NCBI GenBank assembly: GCA_045578305.1
Contig: JAZNKA010000027.1
Location: 1-40,814 of the forward strand
DNA: 40,814 nt
Direction of reading: 5' to 3'
Source of the DNA: SIG440 sp045578305
GTDB taxonomy: Bacteria > Bacillota > Clostridia > Monoglobales > Monoglobaceae
Shown here piece by piece: positions 1-7,402 of the stretch; within the stretch, counting starts at the first letter, position 1, and the number at the start of each line of letters is the position of its first letter. The notes beneath the pieces were generated by a model. It ran no database searches, was not told the origin of the DNA, and worked only from the letters and a program-made list of their open reading frames with translations. A program made the position numbers and the translations under genes.

Positions 1-1817
1 GTTTTTACAGGGTTTCCATCGCTGTCCATAAGTTCTACATCATATATCGGTGCGGGCTTACCCATAGAACCGATTTTGTGCGGCTTACCTACCATATTAC
101 CAATAATCATTGTACTTTCGGTCTGTCCAAAGCCTTCCAGAATCTGAAGCCCTGTTGCCTTTTCAAACTGACGGTAAACTTCGGGGTTTAATGCTTCGCC
201 CGCTGTTGTCATATGCTTAACCGATGAAAAATCGTATTTTGCTATGTCCTGCTTAATCATCATTCTGAGCATTGTCGGGGGTGCACAGAATGTGGTTATC
301 TGATATTTCGCAAACATCGGCAGTATGTCCGCCGCATCAAATCTGTCAAAATCATAAACAAAAGTTGCCGCTTCGCAAAGCCATTGCCCATAAAGCTTGC
401 CCCACATTGCCTTTGCCCAGCCTGTGTCCGAGATGGTGAAGTGCAATCCATCAGGGTCAACATTATGCCAGTATTTTGCAGTATGGAAGTGTCCCAAAGC
501 GTACTTGTAATTATGCGCTGCAATTTTGGGATAACCCGATGTTCCCGAAGTGAAATACATAAGCATAAGATCATCCCCACCAGGAGACTCTGCTGTGCGT
601 TTGTAGTGAGTGCTGAAACGCTTGTATTCTTCGTCAAAATCTCTCCAACCCTCTTTTTGTCCACCAACAATAAGCTTGTTTTTGAGGGTTGGGCAGTTTG
701 CTGCAGCAATATCAATTTGATTTGTGGTTTCTCCATCAGCGGTACAAACTATTGTATTGACTCCAGCCGACTTAAATCTGTACTCAAAATCATGTTCCTG
801 AAGCTGATTTACCGCCGGGATAGCAATTGCACCAAGCTTGTTGAGTCCAAGCATAGCTATCCAGAACTGATAGTGGCGTTTGAGCACCAGCATTACTCTG
901 TCGCCTTTCTTTATCCCCAACGACGCAAAGTAATTTGCACATTGGTTGGACAATTTCTTCATATCAGTAAAGGTAAATCTTCTTTCGGTCTTGTCCTTTG
1001 CAATATGAAGCATTGCAAGCTTGTCCGGCTCTTTTTCCGAAAGCTTGTCCACAAGGTCAAATGCAAAATTGAATTTTTCGGTATTTTTGAATTTGATTGA
1101 AGTTGGTGTTCCGTTTTCATCTTCAACCACATCAATAAAGTTGTGATAAATTCTGTCTTTTGTGTCGCGGTGTACTACCCCGATAATGTTTTTGGTAATC
1201 ATGTCCGAGGACGCAAGTTCGCCCTTTTTAACATCATTTCTGAGAACAATTGCATAGAACTTACAATCTTTGCCGTTTACCGCAATCATACCATGCGGTG
1301 TGTCACTGTTGTAATAAATGCTGTCACCGGGGCCCAATACTTCCTTGTGTTCGCCAACCTGAACCATCAGATGCCCTTCAATTACTATATCACATTCCTG
1401 ACCATCGTGTGTTGTAAGCTCAATATCCTTGTTTTGAGCCGATTCATCATATGTACTGATTACAAAAAGAGGTTCTGCAATACGGTTTTTGAAAGCATAC
1501 GCCAGATTGTGATAAGTCATACCATGTGCTTTTGCAATCTGCTGTCCTGAACCTGCTCGGGTAATGGTATATGACTTAAGATTAGGGCTGTAACCCTCGA
1601 TAATATCTGTTACATTTACACCAAGAGCAGCTGCACAACGATAAATGAATGCAAAGTTAAGGTCACTGCCACCATTTTCGCATTTTTGATATTCATCAAT
1701 CGAAACGCCTGTGCTGCTTGCCATTTCTTCAAGCGAAAACCCTTGAATTTCGCGAAGCTCGCGAATACGCTGTGCCATTTCTTTGATTTTAAGATTGATA
1801 TCCTTAAATTTCTCCAT
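1..1817 (-). CDS. XRE-cupin-acyl-CoA synthetase fusion (AMP-binding), 3' end outside window
   Basis: The reading frame is open from the ATG at 1817 to the left edge (605 codons seen, no stop), so the C-terminus is missing. Residues 1 to about 65 form an XRE-type helix-turn-helix (MAQRIRELREIQGFSLEEMA). About 90 to 190 form a cupin (GPGD, TPHG). From about 200 the chain is an acyl-CoA synthetase of the ANL family: P-loop TSGTSGYPK near residue 420 and EGFGQTES near residue 560, the latter typical of medium-chain acyl-CoA synthetases. The predicted reaction is ATP + carboxylic acid + CoA to acyl-CoA + AMP. The start is fixed by GGAGGG upstream of 1817. A T-box leader lies directly upstream, so expression probably follows tRNA charging. 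The HTH-cupin half could make the enzyme self-regulatory. The substrate is not visible; a short branched acid is suggested only by the leader. Confidence 0.85.
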   Translation of the reverse strand, partial: MEKFKDINLKIKEMAQRIRELREIQGFSLEEMASSTGVSIDEYQKCENGGSDLNFAFIYRCAAALGVNVTDIIEGYSPNLKSYTITRAGSGQQIAKAHGMTYHNLAYAFKNRIAEPLFVISTYDESAQNKDIELTTHDGQECDIVIEGHLMVQVGEHKEVLGPGDSIYYNSDTPHGMIAVNGKDCKFYAIVLRNDVKKGELASSDMITKNIIGVVHRDTKDRIYHNFIDVVEDENGTPTSIKFKNTEKFNFAFDLVDKLSEKEPDKLAMLHIAKDKTERRFTFTDMKKLSNQCANYFASLGIKKGDRVMLVLKRHYQFWIAMLGLNKLGAIAIPAVNQLQEHDFEYRFKSAGVNTIVCTADGETTNQIDIAAANCPTLKNKLIVGGQKEGWRDFDEEYKRFSTHYKRTAESPGGDDLMLMYFTSGTSGYPKIAAHNYKYALGHFHTAKYWHNVDPDGLHFTISDTGWAKAMWGKLYGQWLCEAATFVYDFDRFDAADILPMFAKYQITTFCAPPTMLRMMIKQDIAKYDFSSVKHMTTAGEALNPEVYRQFEKATGLQILEGFGQTESTMIIGNMVGKPHKIGSMGKPAPIYDVELMDSDGNPVK

Positions 1818-1847
1818 ATCTTTCCCTCCGCTTTTCCGAGGCGTAAA

Positions 1848-1892
1848 CAAAAAAATCTCGCCTCAAAGTTTAATTAAACCTTTGAGACGAGT
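1848..1892 (-). terminator. T-box intrinsic terminator
   Basis: The hairpin arms CTCGTCTCAAAG and CTTTGAGGCGAG are followed by a run of seven T on the minus strand. This stem competes with the T-box antiterminator. It lies 31 bases upstream of the start codon at 1817. Confidence 0.85.
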
Positions 1893-2127
1893 GTAAATTC
1901 ACCCGCGGTACCACTCAAATTGCGACATTTGTCACCACTTATCAAGGTCAATAAACCTCTATGCCTTAACGCAGCAATCACGGGAAGGTTCTACTTGCAA
2001 AAATGCTTTCTTCCTTCCGGCTCGGAAGCTACAAACACAAGCACCCTCGCTGTGACTCGCACCACCCGTCACTTCTCTCAAAAGCTAAAGTACAAGCGCC
2101 CTCTTCGTCAACGCCTTTATATTTAAC
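1848..2127 (-). ncRNA. T-box riboswitch leader, probable tRNA-Val (GUA) specifier
   Basis: Read on the minus strand, the leader has a Stem I with the conserved GACGAAG start (2103-2109), an AG-bulge GAGAGA, and an apical GGTGGTGCGAG loop closed by GTGAC/GTCAC. The antiterminator T-box is AGTGGTACCGCGGGT (1901-1915). A terminator hairpin with a T run follows. Aligning the base of Stem I (GAAG pairing with CTTC at 2025-2028) as in known tyrS and glyQS leaders puts GTA (2030-2032), followed by a purine, in the specifier position. The T-box UGGU (1910-1913) demands a discriminator A on the tRNA. That fits tRNA-Val and excludes the one-base-shifted reading UGU (Cys, discriminator U). T-box identity is certain; the valine assignment is inference, because the usual GAA upstream of the specifier is not conserved here. 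Confidence 0.88.
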
Positions 2128-2133
2128 AAAGGC

Positions 2134-2162
2134 ATTATAACATAATATTTTTAATATGTCAA
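2134..2162 (-). promoter_or_regulatory. SigA promoter of the T-box transcript
   Basis: TTGACA (2157-2162), a 17-base spacer and TATAAT (2134-2139) form a perfect consensus promoter. The expected transcription start is near 2127, just before Stem I of the T-box. Confidence 0.85.
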
Positions 2163-2207
2163 GGATTTTCAGCAAGTTATTTAAAAAACAAACCAACATC
2201 TTTTTTG

Positions 2208-3410
2208 CTAATATTTTTCAAATTTTTGCTGTACTTCAAGTTCTTTTCCCGTTTTCAAAATATTCTTTCCATATTTAAGCGAAAGGCCAAAAACAGTGTC
2301 TTCAAGCGCATTTATTTTTTCCTGCTGCACATTGGTTCCATCAAGCTCGTCAAACAACGAAATCTGTCCGCCGTCTTTTTCCTTTTTTTCACTCAAGTTA
2401 TTAAGTGTTACACCGACAAGTCTTATAGGTTTTAGAATTCTGACTTCGTCCAAAAGTTCACACGCATATGAGTGTATTGTTTTTGCAGAATTAGTTATAT
2501 CACGGCTTTTTGACCTTGTGATTGTCCTCATATCCGAAAATTTAATTTTAAGTGTTATGGTTTTTCCGTAAAGACCTTTTTGTTTGGCTCTTGTCCCCAC
2601 ATCACGCGAAAGCAAAAGAAGTGTATCTTTTAAAACTTCCTTATCTTCAATATCTTGCTGAAAGGTGTATTCTCTTCCTATCGACTTTGAAATATTTTCT
2701 GCAACAACCTCTCTGTCATCTCTTCCCCGTGCAAGTTTGAGGATATCCTCACCTGATTTTCCTAATGTTTTTATAAGCTGAGGTGGCGCTTTTAAAAGTT
2801 CTTCAACCGTTGAAATTCCAAATTCATTAAGTTTTTTCTCGGTTTGTGAGCCTATTCCACAAATGACGCGGACTGACCTTTTGAAGATAAGTCGGGTAAG
2901 AGCTTTTTCATCTTCTATCACAAAAAAACCATTCGGCTTTTTTTCTTCACTTGCAATTTTTGCGCCCATCATAGAATACGAAATGCCAACTGAACAGGTA
3001 AGACCAAGAGTTTCAAATATCTCTTTTTTGAGTTGTCTGCCAATATTTTCTGCTCCTCCAAAAAGCCTGAGTGACCCGGTAACATCCATATATCCTTCAT
3101 CAAGTGCCACAAACTCTATTTTGTCCGTAAACTTAAGCATAATCTGATGTATTTGAGCCGAAACCTGTTCATACTTTTTCATATCGCCATGCATAAAAAC
3201 CGCATCAGGACAACGACGATATGCCTCCTTGATATTCATAGCTGAATGTATTCCAAACTTTCTGGCTGCATAATTACAGGTCGAAACCACACCGCGTTCA
3301 TCAGGAAGAGCTCCAATAACCAAAGGTTTTCCTTTTAATTCAGGATTGTCACGTTCTTCAACAGATGCAAAAAACGCATCCATGTCAATATGAATAATTG
3401 TGCGCTTCAC
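2208..3410 (-). CDS. dinB: DNA polymerase IV (Y-family)
   Basis: The 400-residue protein is a translesion DNA polymerase. The palm shows DMDAFFASVE with catalytic D9 and steric gate F13. The second metal-binding motif is ALDEGYMDVT (D94, E95), with Gly where Ala is usual. A helix-hairpin-helix region lies near residues 172-192. A clamp-binding motif QISLFD (339-344) is followed by about 55 residues instead of sitting at the extreme C-terminus. Translation starts at GTG 3410, which shares one base with the TAG stop of the upstream gene (TAGTG), indicating translational coupling. It is the last gene of a cluster running from the rny region. The role in mutagenic bypass is family knowledge; no LexA box was recognised. 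Confidence 0.96.
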   Translation of the reverse strand: MKRTIIHIDMDAFFASVEERDNPELKGKPLVIGALPDERGVVSTCNYAARKFGIHSAMNIKEAYRRCPDAVFMHGDMKKYEQVSAQIHQIMLKFTDKIEFVALDEGYMDVTGSLRLFGGAENIGRQLKKEIFETLGLTCSVGISYSMMGAKIASEEKKPNGFFVIEDEKALTRLIFKRSVRVICGIGSQTEKKLNEFGISTVEELLKAPPQLIKTLGKSGEDILKLARGRDDREVVAENISKSIGREYTFQQDIEDKEVLKDTLLLLSRDVGTRAKQKGLYGKTITLKIKFSDMRTITRSKSRDITNSAKTIHSYACELLDEVRILKPIRLVGVTLNNLSEKKEKDGGQISLFDELDGTNVQQEKINALEDTVFGLSLKYGKNILKTGKELEVQQKFEKY

Positions 3411-4975
3411 TACTTTGTTTCTCCTTTTTGAATTGACCCTATGCCGCTGTATAAATTAAAATAACAAGGGTTTATCTCAGTTTTTATTTCTTTTGAGTAA
3501 ATCATAACTGAGTCTTCAAAAAACAATCCTAAGACAGGATTTAATTGTTCGAAAAGATTTATAAACTCTGCATATCCTGCTTTTATTTGTGCAAAATCAG
3601 TCTTTGTCTGCATGGAAGACATAACAAACTTTAATTCTTCATCTTCAAATGCAAACATATTTCCATCGCCGAAAATCTCCGAAAAATCAAGATTGGGTGA
3701 CAGCGCCATACTGCCGATAAAAGCGTCATAATTACCCTCTGATATACGCTTTTTATACTCATCATAAGGCACTCTTACAACATTTGTATGAACGCCGAAT
3801 TCCTCAAGATTCTTTACAATAATCCTTGCAATGTTTTCCCTTGTTGTATTTTCTTCGTTTATCAATATCGAAAACTGTGCCGAAATAATTGCCCCATCAA
3901 TATTTTTTTGAAAAGAGTTATTTTTAAATTCCCAGTCATTTTCTTCTAATATCTTCTTTGCATCAACTGTATTTTGTTTATGTTCAAACTTCTGATTTTC
4001 ACAAATGATCCATTCCGACCTGAGCGGTGAATTTGCAGGCTGGGCATAGCCCATACGGGCCTCTTCACATATCTCATCACGATCAATAGCAAGTGAAATT
4101 GCACGTCTTAACTCAGTATTTGCCAAAATTTTATTGTTATGATTTATGCCTAAAAAATTATAAACGGGGGTTTTTATTGTGGTATAGGACGAACTTGACG
4201 GATCAACATATTTGCCCCAATCCATATTTTCGGCAGGTACAAAATCCAAACTCCCCGACCCAAAAGCATAAAGCGCAGTCTCGTTGCTTGGCATTATTTT
4301 TACTTTTATGGAGTCCGCATTTACCTTTCCGCCCCACCAGTTTGAATTTTTAACAAGATAATAGACATTTCCCTCACTTCGGTCCTCAAATTTGTATGCT
4401 CCTGTTCCGTTTGGCTTAAAGTTTGCAAAGTCGATTTCGTTGTTTTCTTTTTTGACTATAGGAAAATATAAAAGATTTATAAAGTTTGCATTAGGCTTTA
4501 TTAAAGCAAATTTAATCTGATTTTTCCCGGTCACATATACCTCTTTAATGTTTGAAACATTGTATTTAAATGGACTTTTCTCCAGCTCTTTTATTTTGTT
4601 TACAGTATAAACAACATCCTCGGGAGAAAATTTGCCGGTATTATCATGCCATAAAACATTATTTTTCAGGTTCACACTCCATTCAAGACCATTATTGGAT
4701 GCAGACCACGACTCCGCAAGAATAGGAATTGGGATAAGTTCGTCACTAAACTCCACAAGCCCTTCATAAACAATACTGAGCATTTGTATATTGGCTTCGT
4801 TATCGCTGGCAATAGGAAACAGAGTGTCTGGTTTGTAAGAAAAAACAGACAGTTCAACTGTACTATTCTCAACATCGTTATTCCTCAAAGAAACTTTTGC
4901 CTTATTGCACCCCGTGCAAAAGACCATGATTGCAATCATCACAAATATCAAAAGCTTTTTCAACATAATTTTCAT
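3410..4975 (-). CDS. Orphan family-5 (peptide/nickel-type) substrate-binding lipoprotein
   Basis: The 521-residue protein has a lipoprotein signal (hydrophobic stretch, then FCTGC with Cys23) and the SBP_bac_5 fold signatures: SVFSYKPDTLFPIA near the N-terminus, LAESWS, and RRAISLAIDRDEI in the middle. It would be anchored outside the membrane and bind peptides or a similar ligand for an ABC importer. No permease or ATPase gene is next to it, so it is an orphan receptor lying between pgeF and dinB. An internal ATG at 4966 (AAAGGA 10 bases upstream) is an equally good start and would give a shorter signal peptide. It overlaps dinB by one base. Confidence 0.88.
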   Translation of the reverse strand: MKIMLKKLLIFVMIAIMVFCTGCNKAKVSLRNNDVENSTVELSVFSYKPDTLFPIASDNEANIQMLSIVYEGLVEFSDELIPIPILAESWSASNNGLEWSVNLKNNVLWHDNTGKFSPEDVVYTVNKIKELEKSPFKYNVSNIKEVYVTGKNQIKFALIKPNANFINLLYFPIVKKENNEIDFANFKPNGTGAYKFEDRSEGNVYYLVKNSNWWGGKVNADSIKVKIMPSNETALYAFGSGSLDFVPAENMDWGKYVDPSSSSYTTIKTPVYNFLGINHNNKILANTELRRAISLAIDRDEICEEARMGYAQPANSPLRSEWIICENQKFEHKQNTVDAKKILEENDWEFKNNSFQKNIDGAIISAQFSILINEENTTRENIARIIVKNLEEFGVHTNVVRVPYDEYKKRISEGNYDAFIGSMALSPNLDFSEIFGDGNMFAFEDEELKFVMSSMQTKTDFAQIKAGYAEFINLFEQLNPVLGLFFEDSVMIYSKEIKTEINPCYFNLYSGIGSIQKGETK

Positions 4976-4980
4976 CCTTT

Positions 4981-5784
4981 TTAACCTTTTGGTATTAGTT
5001 TATTAATCATTATAAGAGCACCCATCCTGCCCGTTTTGTCTCCATCAACACGATATGAATACAAAAGGTCCGGATGACACATTGTGCACATTCCTAAAAC
5101 ATCTATATTTTGTGCCTTCAATCCCGAATTCAAAAGAATTTTCTTATTTGCTTCCCACAAATCAACCTTAAACTTTCCGCTACCCAAATCACACACAAGA
5201 TCTTTTTCAAAATTGCAAGCTACTTCTTTGCCGGTCTCAAAGCAACATTTTCCTATCGAAGGACCTATTGCCGCTTTTATATTTTCAGGAGATACACCAA
5301 ATTTTTGTTGCATTACAAAAACCGCTTTTTCTGCAATTTTTGAAACAGTACCTCTCCAACCCGAATGCACAGCCGCAATAACGCCTGCACTTTGGTCAAA
5401 CATCAAAATCGGTACACAATCTGCATAAAAAATCATAATTGGCAGATTTGGGCAATTTGTAATGAGCCCGTCTGCCTCAAAAGTTTTATCAAGTCTTTCA
5501 ACGCCAAACCCTGCTTCTTCATCTGTTACTATTCTTACGAAATCAGAATGTGTTTGCTTGGCTGCAATTATTCTTTCAAAAGGAATATCAAAATCCCGCG
5601 AGATTTGCATATAATTTTTCCTGACCGACTCGCACGCATCTCCAACACGAAAGCCCAGATTAAGACCGTTTATCTTGCCGTGGCTGAATCCACCCGCTTT
5701 AGTGGTAAAAAAGTGTGTTATATAAGAATTATCCAAAAGGCTGCTTTTAAGATATATTCTGTCTTCAATCTTTTCAATTGACAT
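4981..5784 (-). CDS. pgeF: Multicopper-oxidase-like purine nucleoside phosphorylase / laccase-domain protein (YlmD/YfiH family)
   Basis: The 267-residue protein belongs to the Cu-oxidase_4 (DUF152) family. Its members phosphorolyse or deaminate purine nucleosides and in E. coli correct misincorporated L-Ser in peptidoglycan precursors. The Zn ligands are present in order: His in KQTHSD, Cys in ADCVPI and His in AVHSGWRGT. The C-terminal CTMCHPD and YSYRVDG motifs are also intact. A GTG three codons further upstream (5793) is in frame, but ATG 5784 lies 6 bases after GGGTGA and is preferred. The gene starts 14 bases after ymdB ends and stops 5 bases before the lipoprotein gene, so all are probably co-transcribed. 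It is cytoplasmic. Confidence 0.92.
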   Translation of the reverse strand: MSIEKIEDRIYLKSSLLDNSYITHFFTTKAGGFSHGKINGLNLGFRVGDACESVRKNYMQISRDFDIPFERIIAAKQTHSDFVRIVTDEEAGFGVERLDKTFEADGLITNCPNLPIMIFYADCVPILMFDQSAGVIAAVHSGWRGTVSKIAEKAVFVMQQKFGVSPENIKAAIGPSIGKCCFETGKEVACNFEKDLVCDLGSGKFKVDLWEANKKILLNSGLKAQNIDVLGMCTMCHPDLLYSYRVDGDKTGRMGALIMINKLIPKG

Positions 5785-5798
5785 CAAAATCACCCAAC

Positions 5799-6584
5799 TT
5801 AAATCTCACTTGCAGGAAAATATAGTCTCTCAATTGAAGTAGTCTTCCTGGCTTTTTCGTCAAAATCAAAAATAACACCCGAAAACCATACCTCTCCCTC
5901 GGCTTTTTCAAATCTAAATTTTTTTCGTGTATAAAAAAGGTCCATTATTATTTCCTTTTTAACGCCCAAAACCGAATCTCTTACGCCTGTCATTCCCAAA
6001 TCGGTGATATATGCCGTTCCGTTTGGCAAAATATGCTCATCCGCAGTTTGAACATGGGTGTGTGTGCCAAATACTATATCAGCTTTGCCGTCAAAATAAT
6101 TTGCAAAAGCCAATTTTTCGCTGGTGGTCTCGGCGTGAAAATCAATAATTATTATATCTGCCTTCTTTTCAATCTCGCGAAGAATTTTTTCTGTAGCCCT
6201 GAATGGACAATCAACCGGATCCATATGAATTCTGCCTATCGCATTTATTGCAGCAATCCGCACATTTCCTAAATCCTCAATAAAATATCCCATCCCTTCT
6301 GTTTCGGGTGGCAGATTTGCCGGACGCACTACACGCGATATGTCATCAAGAACAGCCTTATATTCCTTATTAGAAAATGTATGATTTCCCAAAGTTATTA
6401 CATCCACGCCCGAATTTATAAGAGAATTGGCTATATCAACCGTTATTCCGTTGGTATTTGCTGTATTCTCTCCGTTTGCAATGCAATAATCTATGTTATA
6501 TTTTCTCTTTATTCTGCCCAAATTGTTATAGACAAACTCTCTGCCGTCTGCTGCTACTATATCTCCAACTGCAAGAATTCTCAT
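5799..6584 (-). CDS. ymdB: YmdB-family calcineurin-like phosphodiesterase
   Basis: The 261-residue protein matches the YmdB family of metallophosphoesterases, which cleave 2',3'-cyclic nucleotides and influence sporulation, motility and biofilm choice in Bacillus. The dinuclear metal ligands are visible: D8 in GDI, E39 and N40 in GENT, LGNHTF, DFHAE and GTHTHVQTADE. A ribosome site AAAGG lies before ATG 6584. In Bacillus, ymdB follows rny (ymdA) directly; here a HAD phosphatase gene sits between them, so the ancestral pair is kept with an insertion. Confidence 0.95.
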   Translation of the reverse strand: MRILAVGDIVAADGREFVYNNLGRIKRKYNIDYCIANGENTANTNGITVDIANSLINSGVDVITLGNHTFSNKEYKAVLDDISRVVRPANLPPETEGMGYFIEDLGNVRIAAINAIGRIHMDPVDCPFRATEKILREIEKKADIIIIDFHAETTSEKLAFANYFDGKADIVFGTHTHVQTADEHILPNGTAYITDLGMTGVRDSVLGVKKEIIMDLFYTRKKFRFEKAEGEVWFSGVIFDFDEKARKTTSIERLYFPASEI

Positions 6585-6622
6585 GGCTTTTTCTACCTTT
6601 CAATTTAAAATTCATTACAAAC

Positions 6623-7309
6623 TTAATTCAAAATTTCTTTAATCTTTACAAGTTCGTCAATTTCATAAGTTATATTTATATTCTGATTATTGGGCTTATG
6701 GAGCGGATTATACCAGCAAGTATCAATCCCTGCAAAAAAACCGCCTTTCATATCACTTGTAAGGGAATCACCAATAATCAAGACTTCCCTTCTATTCTCT
6801 ATACCTAATTTTTCAAATATATAATCAAAATACTCTATATTAGGTTTTTCAAACCCTACATCTTCAGAAATAAAGACTGCATCAAAAACTTTATCAAGAC
6901 CTGATTTGCTAAGCTTCTTTTTTTGTGCAACCTTGGTTCCGTTTGTAACGGCAACAAGTATATATTTGCCTTTTTGTTCCAAAAGAACTTCCTCTGCATC
7001 TTTTACAAATGCAATATGTTCGCCAAGTTCTTCTTGATAATCATCATTAAAATCTTCCGCCAACTCCTTGTTAACTCCCACAAGTTCAAAAAACTCCAAA
7101 AATCGTCCGATAAGGATTTCCTTTTTGGTCATTTTGTTTTTCTCAAGAAGTCGCCAATACTTGTTGTTTATTTGGGAATACGCCCCTATCATTTCATCGG
7201 TACATCTTCCCAAATTATATTTTTGGAACAAAGATTTAATGGCGCAGGATTCTGCCGCCAAGAAATCAAGAACCGTTCCGTCAACATCCCAAAACAAATA
7301 CTTATACAT
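6623..7309 (-). CDS. HAD-superfamily pyrimidine-nucleotidase-like phosphatase (YjjG type)
   Basis: The 228-residue protein starts MYKYLFWDVDGT, with the nucleophile Asp in DVDGT. It continues with TNGT (motif II), KPNIEYF (motif III Lys) and GDSLTSDMKGGFFAGID (motif IV), the order of the YjjG/TIGR02254 group of nucleoside 5'-monophosphatases. The cap is the helical insertion between motifs I and II. A longer in-frame opening to 7393 would translate through the rny terminator, so ATG 7309, with AGGTG upstream, is taken as the start. It lies 38 bases before ymdB. A house-cleaning role toward non-canonical pyrimidine nucleotides is likely from the family; the exact substrate is not visible. Confidence 0.88.
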   Translation of the reverse strand: MYKYLFWDVDGTVLDFLAAESCAIKSLFQKYNLGRCTDEMIGAYSQINNKYWRLLEKNKMTKKEILIGRFLEFFELVGVNKELAEDFNDDYQEELGEHIAFVKDAEEVLLEQKGKYILVAVTNGTKVAQKKKLSKSGLDKVFDAVFISEDVGFEKPNIEYFDYIFEKLGIENRREVLIIGDSLTSDMKGGFFAGIDTCWYNPLHKPNNQNINITYEIDELVKIKEILN

Positions 7310-7354
7310 AAAACACCTGATATTATACACTTCAAAATTTATTATTAAAATGTC

Positions 7355-7385
7355 AGAAAAAGGCTGCCAAAGCAGCCTTTTTCTT
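7355..7385 (-). terminator. Terminator of rny
   Basis: AAAAAGGCTGC and GCAGCCTTTTT form a near-perfect hairpin with a TTTG loop immediately after rny. It is flanked by T runs on both strands. Confidence 0.85.
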
Positions 7386-7402
7386 GGGAGCAAACCGGCT
7401 CC

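Noticed and set aside
2025..2036. UGU (Cys) as the T-box specifier
   Set aside because: The T-box UGGU pairs with a tRNA ending in discriminator A, whereas tRNA-Cys has U. GUA one base over fits both the stem alignment and tRNA-Val.
7310..7393. Extended N-terminus of the HAD phosphatase
   Set aside because: The extension would read through the rny terminator and adds residues not seen in HAD proteins, which begin a few residues before DVDGT.
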